Positions 24,385 to 33,555 of a stretch of 64,000 nt of DNA are shown piece after piece. The notes under the pieces are model-generated. The model had not been told where the DNA came from, searched no databases, and worked only from the letters and a program-made list of their open reading frames with translations. The stretch is taken from NCBI GenBank assembly GCA_946402275.1, contig CAMIVY010000011.1, positions 1 to 64,000 of the forward strand, written 5' to 3'. How positions within the stretch are numbered: the first letter of the stretch is position 1; every line of letters begins with the position of its first letter. The translations under genes were made by a program, and so were the position numbers. The stretch comes from an uncultured Prevotella sp. (GTDB lineage: Bacteria > Bacteroidota > Bacteroidia > Bacteroidales > Bacteroidaceae).

Positions 24385-24420
24385 AACAGGGCAAGAACGT
24401 ACATTGTTCCTGCCCTGTTG
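24385..24420 (-). terminator. Terminator after the left C10 protease gene
   Basis: AACAGGGCA(A)GAAC / GTTCCTGCCCTGTT stem-loop 26 bp after the protease stop on the minus strand. The right-hand protease gene ends with a homologous hairpin (41134-41169). Confidence 0.7.
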
Positions 24421-24445
24421 ATTATCTACAGATAAAAGAATTCTG

Positions 24446-26131
24446 TTATTTTATAATCACCTTACGAACGGTATTGCCCTGCTTACGAATTACCAAACCT
24501 TTGGACGGTCCATTCAGCTCACGTCCCTGTAGGTCATAGTAACGGGTGGTAGCATCTTCCGAAGAATATGATATCGGATGGATAGCTGTCGGCAACACAT
24601 CTGTCTCCTCTTTCTTGTCTATTGTTACGGAACGGTCTTCATGGATCGTAATAGTATAGACATTGTATTTTCCACCAATCTGCCTAAGAGCCTGATATGT
24701 TGGTTCCTGAATTGCCTTGGATGCAAAATATGCGTAGTAAGTGCCTACAGAAAGCTCAGCAAGAAGATGTTCACTTGACTCAAAACTATATCCAGTGCCG
24801 CTTAATACGGGTTCGAAGTCTTTACTTGTATCAAGGAATGGCAGTAAAAAACGTTCGCTACCATCAGTCTTTTCAAAATAGAGACCCATAACCCCATAGA
24901 AGGTTAAATGATGGATGTTAAAAGCAGTAAAACCAGAAATTTTCAGCCTCTTAAACACACTTTGCGACAGTGTTTCTGCAACAGTAACACCCCATGTGGA
25001 TTTGTATTCCTCTTCTTCTGTAGGAACAGGATTCGTTCTAAGTCCTATCACCATGCTTTGATCCTCGGAAAAAGAAGAATTCTCACCTTCCGGAGTTAAC
25101 ACATCAATAGCTGTCCAACAGTCACCTTTTCCACTCCATCCCCAGTTCACGAAAACATTGTCTTCTTCGTCAATGCCATGTAGCACAAAAGCATGTCCCC
25201 CTTCAGCAGCATCCTGTCCGCCATAAAGAATAGGACGACCTGCTTCTAACTCCGCACGAATAAGCTGCATCCATTCCTCATTACCACAAAACTTACGTTC
25301 CAAAGCACGTACAGCCAGAGAGTCGCACTTGAAGTTATGACTTAATGCTGCTCCTGTTCTAGAAAGGATAGCTCCACTGGCCTTAGCATCGTAATTCATA
25401 TGAACAGCTACACCACAATCATATAGCAATTGAGCTATGGCCTCTTTTTTTTCCTCTGGAAGGAAGATTGGATTGAAATATGTGTCTTCATACAATGTCC
25501 AATCGTAAGTGCTGTTTAACTCAACGTAATGTTGGACTTTACCATCGGAAATAGTGTAATACCCTTCCCCCTCACTACTGTCAGGATATTTGTAATAATA
25601 GAGCACCTGAGCCAATGCAGTAGCTACACAGCCTGATGGAGGAAGAGTTCCTTTTTCATCAACAGCAGGACATTTCTTGTTAAAAGGATCTTTTTGATTC
25701 CATTTGCATGTCAGAAATGGCTCAACCTTGATTTTAGAAGCACGATGAGACAAGGCATAATCTGTCTTGCCAGATGCCAAATCCCTTGCCAGAACCTGAG
25801 ATATGGCATTGAGCCACCATTTCATGCCACAAGGAATATCATTGAAATCAAAAAACTGATCAGAGTAAGCCAATACCGGGCGTAAACGCTGATCGTTGCT
25901 TACAACAACAAATCCCGAATTGTCACTTCCCAATATAGTGTACATAGGATCTTGTTTTAGCACCTCAATAGCGTTCAGTTCTTGCGCTCTATGCAGTGAA
26001 CCATCAATACCATGCAGCTTTTGTAACTTCTGCAAAGCTATCTGCTTCATTTCCTGTTGACTGCGAGTCTGCGCAGAAGCTGTTACGGTAAACGCCAGTA
26101 AAGTAAAAACTAATGCAAATAATCTTGTCAT
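24446..26131 (-). CDS. Secreted C10-family (streptopain-like) cysteine protease, left arm
   Basis: 561 residues. Signal peptide (1-20), Spi-like propeptide, and a C10 papain-like domain with catalytic Cys168 in PPSGCVATALAQ and His313 in GGHAFVLHG, followed by NVFVNWGWSG. It ends with the YYDLQGRELN...KVIIK sorting domain, identical but for one residue to that of the right-arm protease, while the catalytic parts differ strongly. It is last in the left SusC-SusD-lipoprotein operon but behind a terminator hairpin, and no promoter box is seen in the 85-bp gap, so read-through probably controls its level. It likely cuts host or dietary protein, or targets acting with the SusCD importer. Confidence 0.88.
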   Translation of the reverse strand: MTRLFALVFTLLAFTVTASAQTRSQQEMKQIALQKLQKLHGIDGSLHRAQELNAIEVLKQDPMYTILGSDNSGFVVVSNDQRLRPVLAYSDQFFDFNDIPCGMKWWLNAISQVLARDLASGKTDYALSHRASKIKVEPFLTCKWNQKDPFNKKCPAVDEKGTLPPSGCVATALAQVLYYYKYPDSSEGEGYYTISDGKVQHYVELNSTYDWTLYEDTYFNPIFLPEEKKEAIAQLLYDCGVAVHMNYDAKASGAILSRTGAALSHNFKCDSLAVRALERKFCGNEEWMQLIRAELEAGRPILYGGQDAAEGGHAFVLHGIDEEDNVFVNWGWSGKGDCWTAIDVLTPEGENSSFSEDQSMVIGLRTNPVPTEEEEYKSTWGVTVAETLSQSVFKRLKISGFTAFNIHHLTFYGVMGLYFEKTDGSERFLLPFLDTSKDFEPVLSGTGYSFESSEHLLAELSVGTYYAYFASKAIQEPTYQALRQIGGKYNVYTITIHEDRSVTIDKKEETDVLPTAIHPISYSSEDATTRYYDLQGRELNGPSKGLVIRKQGNTVRKVIIK

Positions 26132-26165
26132 AGGTGTTATTAATAAGAGATAGATTTAAAAACGG

Positions 26166-26200
26166 GAAAAAGTGCGCAACTAACATTGCGCACTTTTTTA
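26166..26200. terminator. Bidirectional terminator between left lipoprotein and protease genes
   Basis: AAAAAGTGCGCAA / TTGCGCACTTTTTT, a 13-bp stem with A/T tracts on both sides. It stands before the protease gene in the direction of operon transcription, as does a different hairpin in the right arm. Confidence 0.8.
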
Positions 26201-26216
26201 TAGATTGCAAAAGAAA

Positions 26217-27194
26217 TTACTTTGCACCAGGCCAACCATCAGTCCACTGGAATGCGAATGTGAAGCCTTGATAATAGCCATCACCATTCCAGATACCGAA
26301 CATACTTGCTTGATAAATATTCTCCTGACGCACAATAGTGAAGCGAGAAGCATATTTCTCAGGCCAGCAGAATACGAAGGAGCCCTCAGAAGCATGAGTA
26401 AACTGAGACACGATTCCGCTAGCACTACCATCAGTTACCAACGTCATATCATAGTTCTCATCAAGTGTAAACTCAATGTCAGTTGCACCAGAGCAATCAC
26501 TTCCATACAAGTAACTCCAAGGAGTTACAATACGGTACTTGTTGGTACCCAGACCATTTAGGATGGGCACATTCTCTGCCATTGCTGGATCTGCAAATAC
26601 TGTATAATCCACAAACATACATGAACCACACTGAACCCACGTCAGATTCTTCTTGAAAGTGATAGTGGTCTGGAGTTTATAGTTTTCCAACTTCTTCTGG
26701 TAAGTTGCATAAGCAACCGACTGAATTTCGTATGCGACAGAATCCTCATGTGTAGATTGCTTGGTCAAAGGTTCTGGCTCTTCAACCTCCTCAAAACCAA
26801 ATTTCTCAGGATCAAGCGTCAGCCTTACTTGTTGATTAACTCCAGGAACAAGTTCCTCTTTGAAGTGAATAGGGAATAAAGCTGTGTTAGAACCATCTTC
26901 AAACGTAACTTCAGCAGGTGTAGAAATCACACTGGGATCTGTCATTGCTACCTTTACAGGAATTGTAACCTTGCCACTTTTAGTACCACGGGTAATTGTA
27001 ACATTTATATCCGTATCCTTCAGTTGGTCACTTCCCTCGAAGGTGTAAGACGCCGTTGAGTTATTAAAGCTATAGGTTTCACCATTGCCCAACTCTGCAG
27101 AAGACGCCTGCTCCCAATATCCGCTGTCACTGCACGATGTCAGCATTCCGCTGAGCAGTGCGGCTGCAACTAATAATGATTTATTAAGTTTCAT
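26217..27194 (-). CDS. SusE-like surface lipoprotein, left arm
   Basis: 325 residues with a lipoprotein signal (LLSGMLTSCSDS; lipid Cys at about 21, followed by acidic/Ser residues as in surface lipoproteins). A beta-rich N-terminal domain of the Calx-beta/DUF type (VTFEDGSNTALFPIHFKEEL) is followed by a C-terminal domain rich in aromatics. It stands in the third position of a SusC-SusD operon, where SusE/F-type binding lipoproteins occur. Its right-arm counterpart has the same order of domains but low identity. Ligand unknown; with a linked protease, a peptide or glycopeptide is possible. Confidence 0.75.
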   Translation of the reverse strand: MKLNKSLLVAAALLSGMLTSCSDSGYWEQASSAELGNGETYSFNNSTASYTFEGSDQLKDTDINVTITRGTKSGKVTIPVKVAMTDPSVISTPAEVTFEDGSNTALFPIHFKEELVPGVNQQVRLTLDPEKFGFEEVEEPEPLTKQSTHEDSVAYEIQSVAYATYQKKLENYKLQTTITFKKNLTWVQCGSCMFVDYTVFADPAMAENVPILNGLGTNKYRIVTPWSYLYGSDCSGATDIEFTLDENYDMTLVTDGSASGIVSQFTHASEGSFVFCWPEKYASRFTIVRQENIYQASMFGIWNGDGYYQGFTFAFQWTDGWPGAK

Positions 27195-27220
27195 AATCTA
27201 ATCGTTTTTTAGTGTTTAAA

Positions 27221-28885
27221 TTAGTTTACAGGAACTGGAACAAGAGTTGGTGTTCCCAAGTTGTTATCACGCTCATTAATGAGTTTGTTAGACTGAATCT
27301 CCTCGTTAGGAATCTGAAAAATCAGATAGTTGATATCAGTTCCTGTTACACTACCATTACCATTCTTAACAGTCTGGATAGCAGCACGCTCACCCTCTAC
27401 CGTATCTTCAATACGATAGTTGTAGTTCTTCAGCTTCTCGTCAATCGAAGCAAACTTCGTGCTGGCACGGTCAATACCCTTACGCAGACGGAGCAAATCG
27501 AAGTAAGAAAGGCCCTCACCCCAAAGCTCGATTCGACGCTGAATCCATACCTCATCTTGAATTTCTTTATCTGAAGAACCTTCGCAAGAATAATCTGGGT
27601 CACGATAGGTCTTCACAAAAGTTTCAAGAGTAGTCTTTCCCTGAGAAGCATTACCACTCATAGCCTGAGCCTCAGCGAGAATAAGGTACATCTCCTCAAT
27701 ACGCATCAAAGGAATATCATTGGCATTGGTTGAAGTACCCAGTTCTTCCTTATAAGGAGCAAACTTAACCTGAGCATAAGGAGGAATATCTTTAGAATTT
27801 ACATAAGTCTGCTGCTGAGTTGAAAGGTTATTGCTCTTACAATTTGCATCAAGGAACCAGCCCTTACGTGCATCAGAAGGATTAATCTCCTCATACAGCG
27901 AAGGATTAATCATACGCCAAGCACCTACACTGGCATAACCATAGTTGAACGAACCCATGTGAGAAGGCCAGTTAACAATAGCCGATGTAACAACACGATC
28001 AGTCTCTGAAATAAAGATACCCCACATCCAGTTGTTCTCAGTCATCTTGATGAAACCTGGCTTCTTAGCAGCCTCGAATGAAAGCGGAGTAGCATCTGAG
28101 TTATCAATAGCAGCCTGAGCATCTGCAGCTGCAGCACTCCAGTTCTGCATTACCAGATTAACACGGGCACGAAGACCATAAGCTACAGCCAAATCCACAT
28201 AGCGCTTGTCTGAACGTATCTCACTGGAAGCTGTAAGAAGTTTAATGGCCAAATCCAGATCCTTCATGATCTGTTCGTAAACTTCACCAACTGTGTTACG
28301 GGCGATACCGTTAACACCAGCCTCAGTAGCATTGGTCTCAAGAATAATAGGTACACCAGGAGCGTCCTCGTTACCTTTATAGGTAAACTGGAACTGCTGA
28401 ATCAGATTGAAATAATCAAACGCACGGATGCACAATGCCTGAGCCAGATAGAACTGCAATGTAGAATTCTCCGTTTCTGCATCAATCTGACCTACCACAG
28501 CATTTGCGGCATAAACCTGATTATAATAGTTAACCCATGCATAGTAAGATCCATAAGCACTCAAGCCGCGGTCGCCCAATGACAAACCAGAAGCATACCA
28601 GTTATAGCCAATATCGAAACCTATAAAGTCAATGCCTCGGCTGTCGAGAAACAACATCATTGACGCATGTCCAAAGTCATGATGAGCAGTAAAACTCTTC
28701 TGATAAACACTGAACATGGTTGTGATACCCGTCACACTTGCACTTACTTTCGACGGGTCGTTGGCAGCAACTTCGGCCTTCTGGTCAGCAGTAACCGTAC
28801 TTCCTTGAGGAGCTGTGTCCAAATCAGCACAGCTTACTGTCAACATACTGGCAACAGCCAGATAAAATATTTTGTTCATTTTCAT
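27221..28885 (-). CDS. SusD/RagB-family surface lipoprotein, left arm
   Basis: 554 residues. Lipoprotein signal with Cys at about 20 (TVSCADLD), TPR-type helical scaffold of SusD (RAFDYFNLIQQFQFTY, YGLRARVNLVMQNWSAAAAD), the LMRIEEMYLILAEA helix, and the terminal SusD domain (WIQRRIELWGEGLSYFDLLR). SusD caps the SusC channel and binds the ligand outside the outer membrane. The gene lies 22 bp downstream of SusC. The right-arm SusD is a clear paralogue. Confidence 0.93.
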   Translation of the reverse strand: MKMNKIFYLAVASMLTVSCADLDTAPQGSTVTADQKAEVAANDPSKVSASVTGITTMFSVYQKSFTAHHDFGHASMMLFLDSRGIDFIGFDIGYNWYASGLSLGDRGLSAYGSYYAWVNYYNQVYAANAVVGQIDAETENSTLQFYLAQALCIRAFDYFNLIQQFQFTYKGNEDAPGVPIILETNATEAGVNGIARNTVGEVYEQIMKDLDLAIKLLTASSEIRSDKRYVDLAVAYGLRARVNLVMQNWSAAAADAQAAIDNSDATPLSFEAAKKPGFIKMTENNWMWGIFISETDRVVTSAIVNWPSHMGSFNYGYASVGAWRMINPSLYEEINPSDARKGWFLDANCKSNNLSTQQQTYVNSKDIPPYAQVKFAPYKEELGTSTNANDIPLMRIEEMYLILAEAQAMSGNASQGKTTLETFVKTYRDPDYSCEGSSDKEIQDEVWIQRRIELWGEGLSYFDLLRLRKGIDRASTKFASIDEKLKNYNYRIEDTVEGERAAIQTVKNGNGSVTGTDINYLIFQIPNEEIQSNKLINERDNNLGTPTLVPVPVN

Positions 28886-28907
28886 AATTCTATACGTTTT
28901 CTGTTGT

Positions 28908-31900
28908 TTAGAATGTTACTTTAACACCACCGCTAATGGAACGGATAGCTGAGTAGTACTTGTTCTGCGAAGAAATTACGCCAATACGTGGGTCAAGACC
29001 CTTGCGAGCACTAAACAAGGCAACATTGTCAGCTGAGCAATAGAAGCGAACAGCATCCAACTTGATACGTCTTGTGATAGACTTGGGTAAGGTATAGCCC
29101 ACCGTTATGTTGTTAATTGACAAATAGTTTGAAGATACCAACCAACGGTCAGACTGCGCATTGGTGTAAAGATCACCTACTGCAATACGAGGAACATTAG
29201 TATTCGTATTGGTTGGAGTCCAAGCATTCAAGATATCCTTGTGCCAAGCCTGACCTGTGGTACTGCTGGTACCAGAATGCATCAAACTCTGATAACCGTT
29301 ATCAAAAAGCTTACCACCTAACTGATAAGAAGCCTGGAAGGAAACATCAAAGCCATAAGCCTCCAAAGATGCGCCAAAACCACCATTGAATTTAGGCTGC
29401 AGATTACCAGTAGCCTGACGGTTAGAAGTACGAGCCACATTCCAGTCGGTAGTAGCATACTCTACGTCATTATCATCCTTGGCCCAATAGAGAGCCATAC
29501 CGGTAGCAGGATCAACACCTGCATACTTAACCAAATAATACTCATACATAGAGTGACCCTCACGATAGATGCGAGAACCATCAATCAGCTCTCCTTCAAG
29601 GTCGGGATGGAGCTCGAGAATCTCATTGCTGTTGTGAGTGATGTTGAAATCAAGGGCCAAACTAACATCCTTAGTGTTAATCAGCTTAGAGTGTAACTCA
29701 ATTTCAATACCACGGTTACGCATAGAACCGATATTCATTGGGATTGATGCATAACCATTTGATGGAGCAACAGGCTTATTGTACAACATGTCCTTGGTAG
29801 TACGATTATAGTAGTCGATAGAACCTGAGAGCTTGCCACCCCAGAATTCAAAATCTACAGCCAAGTCGAAGGCATTACTCTTCTCCCATGTCAACTCCTT
29901 GTTACCTTTATAAGTCAAAGTTGCGTCTGAGAACACACCATCTGCACCAGTCATTGAGTACTGATCAACATAAGCATAGCTATTGCCGATATTGTCATTA
30001 CCCTGCTGACCGAAAGAAGCACGGAGTTTCAGGAAATCAATCCACTTAGCGTTCTCCAAGAATTTCTCCTTACCCAAGTTCCATGCAGCAGAAGCAGACC
30101 AGAAGGTACCCCAACGGTTGTCCTTGTGGAAACGTGAAGAACCGTCAGTACGCAAGCTGACGCTAGCAAAATACTTCTCCATAAAATCGTAATTAATACG
30201 ACCAATCCAAGAACGCATTGCATAGGAACCCTCAGAACCATAACCACGACGCTGGTCGATAGAATTATTTACAGCCCATGAACCTGCACGATAAAGGTTC
30301 TTACCATAAGCAGTTGACGACTCTGATTTGTAGTCATAGGTCTCATATACACCTAAGATGTCAAAACTGTGCTTGTCTGCAAAGGTATGACGATAAGTTG
30401 CCATATACTGCTGAGTGATACCCAAAGTACGATCGTGCTCCTGCTCGGCCTCACCACCTGAAGCCTTGCTTTGTCCATAAAGAGGACTGGTAGCCATATG
30501 GAAACGGGTATTGTCAAGGTTAACACCCAGGTTATAAGTCAGTTTCAACCCCTGAATAGGAGTGATATCAACACCCCAACGGCTGTTGAAGATATCCATC
30601 AAATAATCATTTGTCTGATAGGTCAGGTCACCGATTGGGTTGGCAATAGCCATCGTATTACGAGTGAAGTTTCCAGTTGTACCATCACCATAATCGTAAA
30701 CAGGATTACTTCCATTATACATAATCTGTCCATCGGCATCACGAGTATAGAAAGGATATACAGGACCCAGCGTAGCAGCAACACCGAAAGCATTACCAGA
30801 AGAGTTGCTCTCAGTCTGGTCGTCAGGATAGTTGCTAGTAGAGTTGGTATAACTAACATTAGCACGTAAATTCAACCAGTCCTTTGCCTTGTACTCAACA
30901 TTCAAACGAGTAGAGATACGCTCGAAACCAGAACCAACAATAACACCTTCATCTTTCAGATAACCAGCTCCGAAGTAATATGACAGGCGGTCTGTACCAC
31001 CACTTACACCTGCCTTATATTCCTGACGCAGGCCATTACGGAAACTTTCCTTCTGCCAATCATCAGGAGTATAGAAATACATACCATCGCTATAACCCAG
31101 CTTGGCATTGGGGTTTAATGCACCATCTACATTAAACAGGCTCTCACCGTCAGGAAGTGTCCAGATACGATAACCCGTAGAGTTAGGAACGACACTGTTG
31201 GCAAAAGCGTGAGCATCAGCAATATTGTAGCCTAAGTTATAAATAGCATTATTGTAGTTGGTACGATAAAGCTGCTCATAGTACTGTGCAGTATTCTCAA
31301 TCACATCCATTGTGGTAAACTCACGAGAGTTTGAACCCCAACTAGCTTCAAATGTCACCTTAGCCTCTGTGTTGGTACGACCACGCTTAGTGGTAATCAT
31401 AACAACACCGTTAGCACCACGGGCACCATAAAGTGAAGCAGCGGCAGCATCCTTCAAAACAGAAATCTGCTCAATGTCCTGTGGGTCGATAGCAGAAATA
31501 TCACCATCATAAGGCATACCATCCAACACATACAATGGAGACATACTAGCATTGATTGATCCATAACCACGAATGCGAAGAGTAGAAGAAGTACCGGGCT
31601 GACCTGTTGAAGAGGTAGCTGTTACACCTGCAATGTTACCTGCCAATGCATTTGTAATGTTAGATACCTGGCGAACTTCAATCTTACTAGCATCAATAGC
31701 AGATGCAGCACCAGTGAACTGTGACTTCTTGGCAGTACCATAAGCCACAACAATCACCTCATCGAGGGCTTTCTGATCGCTAGTCAGCATGATACGCATG
31801 TTGGGACGAGCCGTAATTTCAATTGGCTCCATACCTACGTAAGTGATACGCAAGGTATTCTTACCTGCAGGACATGTCAGTGAGAAGCGACCGTCTGCAT

Positions 31901-32063
31901 CTGTTACAGTACCTACCTGTGTTCCCACCACCAATACAGAAGCACCAATAACGGGCTGTCCGTCGTCCTGTGAGGTCACGGTACCATTAACTTTTGTCTG
32001 GGCCAATGCTGTTCCTACCATGAGGAAGAGCGCGGCCAAAAACATCATTAGTCTTTTTTCCAT
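28908..32063 (-). CDS. SusC/RagA-family TonB-dependent transporter, left arm (promoter-proximal as read)
   Basis: 1051 residues from ATG 32063 (a GTG lies two codons upstream). Signal peptide ending at ALAQ, carboxypeptidase-D regulatory-like domain (TKVNGTVTSQDDGQPVIGAS), TonB-box region (EVIVVAYGTAK), plug (LYVLDGMPYDGD, SVLKDAAAASLYGARGANGV), then a 22-strand barrel ending in aromatic VKVTF. It imports a ligand across the outer membrane with SusD. The first about 118 residues are nearly identical to the right-arm SusC, and the DNA from 31976 to 32082 is a perfect inverted copy of 33449-33555. A promoter at 32161-32193 points into this gene, so the left operon appears ON. Confidence 0.94.
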   Translation of the reverse strand: MEKRLMMFLAALFLMVGTALAQTKVNGTVTSQDDGQPVIGASVLVVGTQVGTVTDADGRFSLTCPAGKNTLRITYVGMEPIEITARPNMRIMLTSDQKALDEVIVVAYGTAKKSQFTGAASAIDASKIEVRQVSNITNALAGNIAGVTATSSTGQPGTSSTLRIRGYGSINASMSPLYVLDGMPYDGDISAIDPQDIEQISVLKDAAAASLYGARGANGVVMITTKRGRTNTEAKVTFEASWGSNSREFTTMDVIENTAQYYEQLYRTNYNNAIYNLGYNIADAHAFANSVVPNSTGYRIWTLPDGESLFNVDGALNPNAKLGYSDGMYFYTPDDWQKESFRNGLRQEYKAGVSGGTDRLSYYFGAGYLKDEGVIVGSGFERISTRLNVEYKAKDWLNLRANVSYTNSTSNYPDDQTESNSSGNAFGVAATLGPVYPFYTRDADGQIMYNGSNPVYDYGDGTTGNFTRNTMAIANPIGDLTYQTNDYLMDIFNSRWGVDITPIQGLKLTYNLGVNLDNTRFHMATSPLYGQSKASGGEAEQEHDRTLGITQQYMATYRHTFADKHSFDILGVYETYDYKSESSTAYGKNLYRAGSWAVNNSIDQRRGYGSEGSYAMRSWIGRINYDFMEKYFASVSLRTDGSSRFHKDNRWGTFWSASAAWNLGKEKFLENAKWIDFLKLRASFGQQGNDNIGNSYAYVDQYSMTGADGVFSDATLTYKGNKELTWEKSNAFDLAVDFEFWGGKLSGSIDYYNRTTKDMLYNKPVAPSNGYASIPMNIGSMRNRGIEIELHSKLINTKDVSLALDFNITHNSNEILELHPDLEGELIDGSRIYREGHSMYEYYLVKYAGVDPATGMALYWAKDDNDVEYATTDWNVARTSNRQATGNLQPKFNGGFGASLEAYGFDVSFQASYQLGGKLFDNGYQSLMHSGTSSTTGQAWHKDILNAWTPTNTNTNVPRIAVGDLYTNAQSDRWLVSSNYLSINNITVGYTLPKSITRRIKLDAVRFYCSADNVALFSARKGLDPRIGVISSQNKYYSAIRSISGGVKVTF

Positions 32064-32112
32064 AAACACTCTCTTGTTATTAAATTAATATATAATTGTC
32101 ACTCTATGTTTT

Positions 32113-32133
32113 ATAACCTCCTTCCCGGAGGTG
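32113..32133 (-). repeat. Left crossover site of the invertible segment
   Basis: 21-bp sequence identical to 33389-33409 in opposite orientation, holding the ACCTCC/GGAGGT arms. It lies in the leader of the left SusC mRNA, about 50 bp before the start codon. Confidence 0.85.
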
Positions 32134-32160
32134 CATAGTTCCAGTAAGGAAAATTTTCGT

Positions 32161-32193
32161 GCAAAGGTAATGCTTTCATTTGTAAACAACAAA
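32161..32193 (-). promoter_or_regulatory. Invertible promoter, TTTG-N20-TACCTTTGC
   Basis: On the minus strand, TTTG (32193-32190), 20 nt, then TACCTTTGC (32169-32161): a full match to the Bacteroidetes -33/-7 promoter. The start is expected near 32157, giving a leader of about 94 nt to the left SusC. It is located inside the inverted sites, so it would drive the right operon after inversion. Confidence 0.85.
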
Positions 32194-32395
32194 TAAAAAT
32201 TATAAAAAATGCACATTTTTACTCAATTATTTAACATTATCCCCTTTTTTTGTGCAAAATAATGCGAAAATGTTGCAAAAAAGTTGCATTCCGTTAAAAA
32301 CTGAAACATATACATTTAGTACTCTCTTTCGTTATAATAAATATAATGTACGCGCGAGAAGAATTATCATTATTAAAATTTAAAAAGAAGTAATT

Positions 32396-33361
32396 ATGAT
32401 AAGAGTCGTATTCAATTTCAGTATCCGCATTTATCATGAAGGGCAGAAAAAAGAAAAGAAGCGGAAACACAGAGGGCCTAAATTTTTGGATATAGTGGAC
32501 AATACTATCAAGACGCTCTTAGCCACACGAGGGAAGAGTACTATAGACAATTATCGTACAGCCATTGCCTCATTTGTCCGATATGCAGGAAGCAATGTTT
32601 CAGTTGGGGACATCAGCAAGCAGATGGTTGAAGGCTGGCAATTGTGGTTGAAGGAACAAGGTGTGAAATTGAACACTATTTCCTGCTATATGCGTTCTCT
32701 ACGCTCTATCATTAACCTTTCTGACATGCCTTCCATTGTATCAAATGCATTCAATACAGTATTTACGGGCAATCTTAAGACGGACAAACGCTCAATGTCC
32801 ACCAGCGATTTACAGAAACTACGTACGATACAGCTGCCAAAGGGCTCCTCTCTCTGCTTTGCCCGCGATTTGTTTCTTTTCTGTGTTTATGCCCTCGGTA
32901 TGCCCTTCGTTGATGTGGCTTTCCTGCGAAAGAAGCAGATAGTTAATGGATATATTGAGTATCAGCGTCACAAAACAAGACAACCCATAAGGGTTAAAAT
33001 AGAACCGCAGATGCAACGCATTATCAAACGTTACAGTCTTCCTGACAGTGCTTACGTATTCCCTGTCTTAACAACAGGTTCCATGAAAGAGTATGAAACA
33101 GCCCGCAATCGATATAACCGTCACTTGCGACAAATATCAAAGATTGCAGGTCTTCGTCGTTCACTCACCTCATATGTTGCCCGACATTCATGGGCAAGTA
33201 TGGCTTACAGCAATAACGTTGATCTGGCAGTCATCTCGAAAGCATTGGGGCATTCCAATACGGAGACGACTATGGTTTATATTCGTGAGATTGACGACAA
33301 TAGAATTGACATGGCCAACCATAAGCTATTAGGAACCATTACGAAAGCCACATATCATTAG
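32396..33361 (+). CDS. Tyrosine site-specific recombinase (DNA invertase of the SusCD switch)
   Basis: 321 residues. Core-binding SAM-like domain (about 30-125), then the catalytic domain with Lys193 (RHKTRQP), Tyr260-x-x-Arg263-His264 (TSYVARHSW), His286 (LGHSNTETT) and nucleophile Tyr295 (MVYIREID). Bacteroidetes relatives that invert promoters or surface-protein genes share this YVARHSW block and usually have RGMSFVD where this protein has ALGMPFVD (166-173), so a usual Arg is Leu. It is enclosed in the segment it probably inverts, transcribed opposite to the promoter and toward the right SusC. Its own promoter is unclear; a poor box (TACATTTAG) lies near 32310. Confidence 0.88.
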   Translation: MIRVVFNFSIRIYHEGQKKEKKRKHRGPKFLDIVDNTIKTLLATRGKSTIDNYRTAIASFVRYAGSNVSVGDISKQMVEGWQLWLKEQGVKLNTISCYMRSLRSIINLSDMPSIVSNAFNTVFTGNLKTDKRSMSTSDLQKLRTIQLPKGSSLCFARDLFLFCVYALGMPFVDVAFLRKKQIVNGYIEYQRHKTRQPIRVKIEPQMQRIIKRYSLPDSAYVFPVLTTGSMKEYETARNRYNRHLRQISKIAGLRRSLTSYVARHSWASMAYSNNVDLAVISKALGHSNTETTMVYIREIDDNRIDMANHKLLGTITKATYH

Positions 33362-33388
33362 AACAAATATCGCCTCTCCATAAACGCC

Positions 33389-33409
33389 CACCTCCGGGAA
33401 GGAGGTTAT
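33389..33409 (+). repeat. Right crossover site of the invertible segment
   Basis: Identical to 32133-32113 read on the other strand. It starts 28 bp after the recombinase stop and lies 58 bp before the right SusC start codon. Confidence 0.85.
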
Positions 33410-33448
33410 CAGACATAAAGTGGCAATTATATATTTTTAATGTATTTA

Positions 33449-33555
33449 TAATAACAAGAGAGTGTTTATGGAAAAAAGACTAATGATGTTTTTGGCCGCG
33501 CTCTTCCTCATGGTAGGAACAGCATTGGCCCAGACAAAAGTTAATGGTACCGTGA
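33449..33555 (+). repeat. 107-bp perfect inverted repeat covering SusC 5' end (mate at 31976-32082)
   Basis: From the end of the leader (TAATAACAAGAG) through the signal-peptide codons to GGTACCGTGA, the two SusC genes are identical over 107 bp in opposite orientation. Beyond it the homology decays to about 90% at the protein level until residue 118, then to ordinary paralogue levels. Such identity suggests recent exchange between the arms. Confidence 0.85.

Larger units (their letters stand above)
32113..33409. mobile_element. Putative invertible promoter-recombinase segment
   Basis: Two identical 21-bp sites in inverted orientation (32113-32133 and 33389-33409) enclose a promoter and a tyrosine recombinase gene. 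Each site has two 6-bp arms in inverted orientation around a 5-bp centre, ACCTCC-GGGAA-GGAGGT, the layout of a tyrosine recombinase crossover site. The enclosed promoter points left toward the left SusC. Inversion would point it at the right SusC, which has no promoter box of its own in this orientation. That inversion occurs is an inference; the symmetry is directly visible. Confidence 0.85.

Noticed and set aside
33361..33468. A separate promoter for the right SusC
   Set aside because: No TAnnTTTG box is found on the plus strand between the recombinase stop and the SusC start; AT-rich TATATTTTT at 33430 lacks the essential G.
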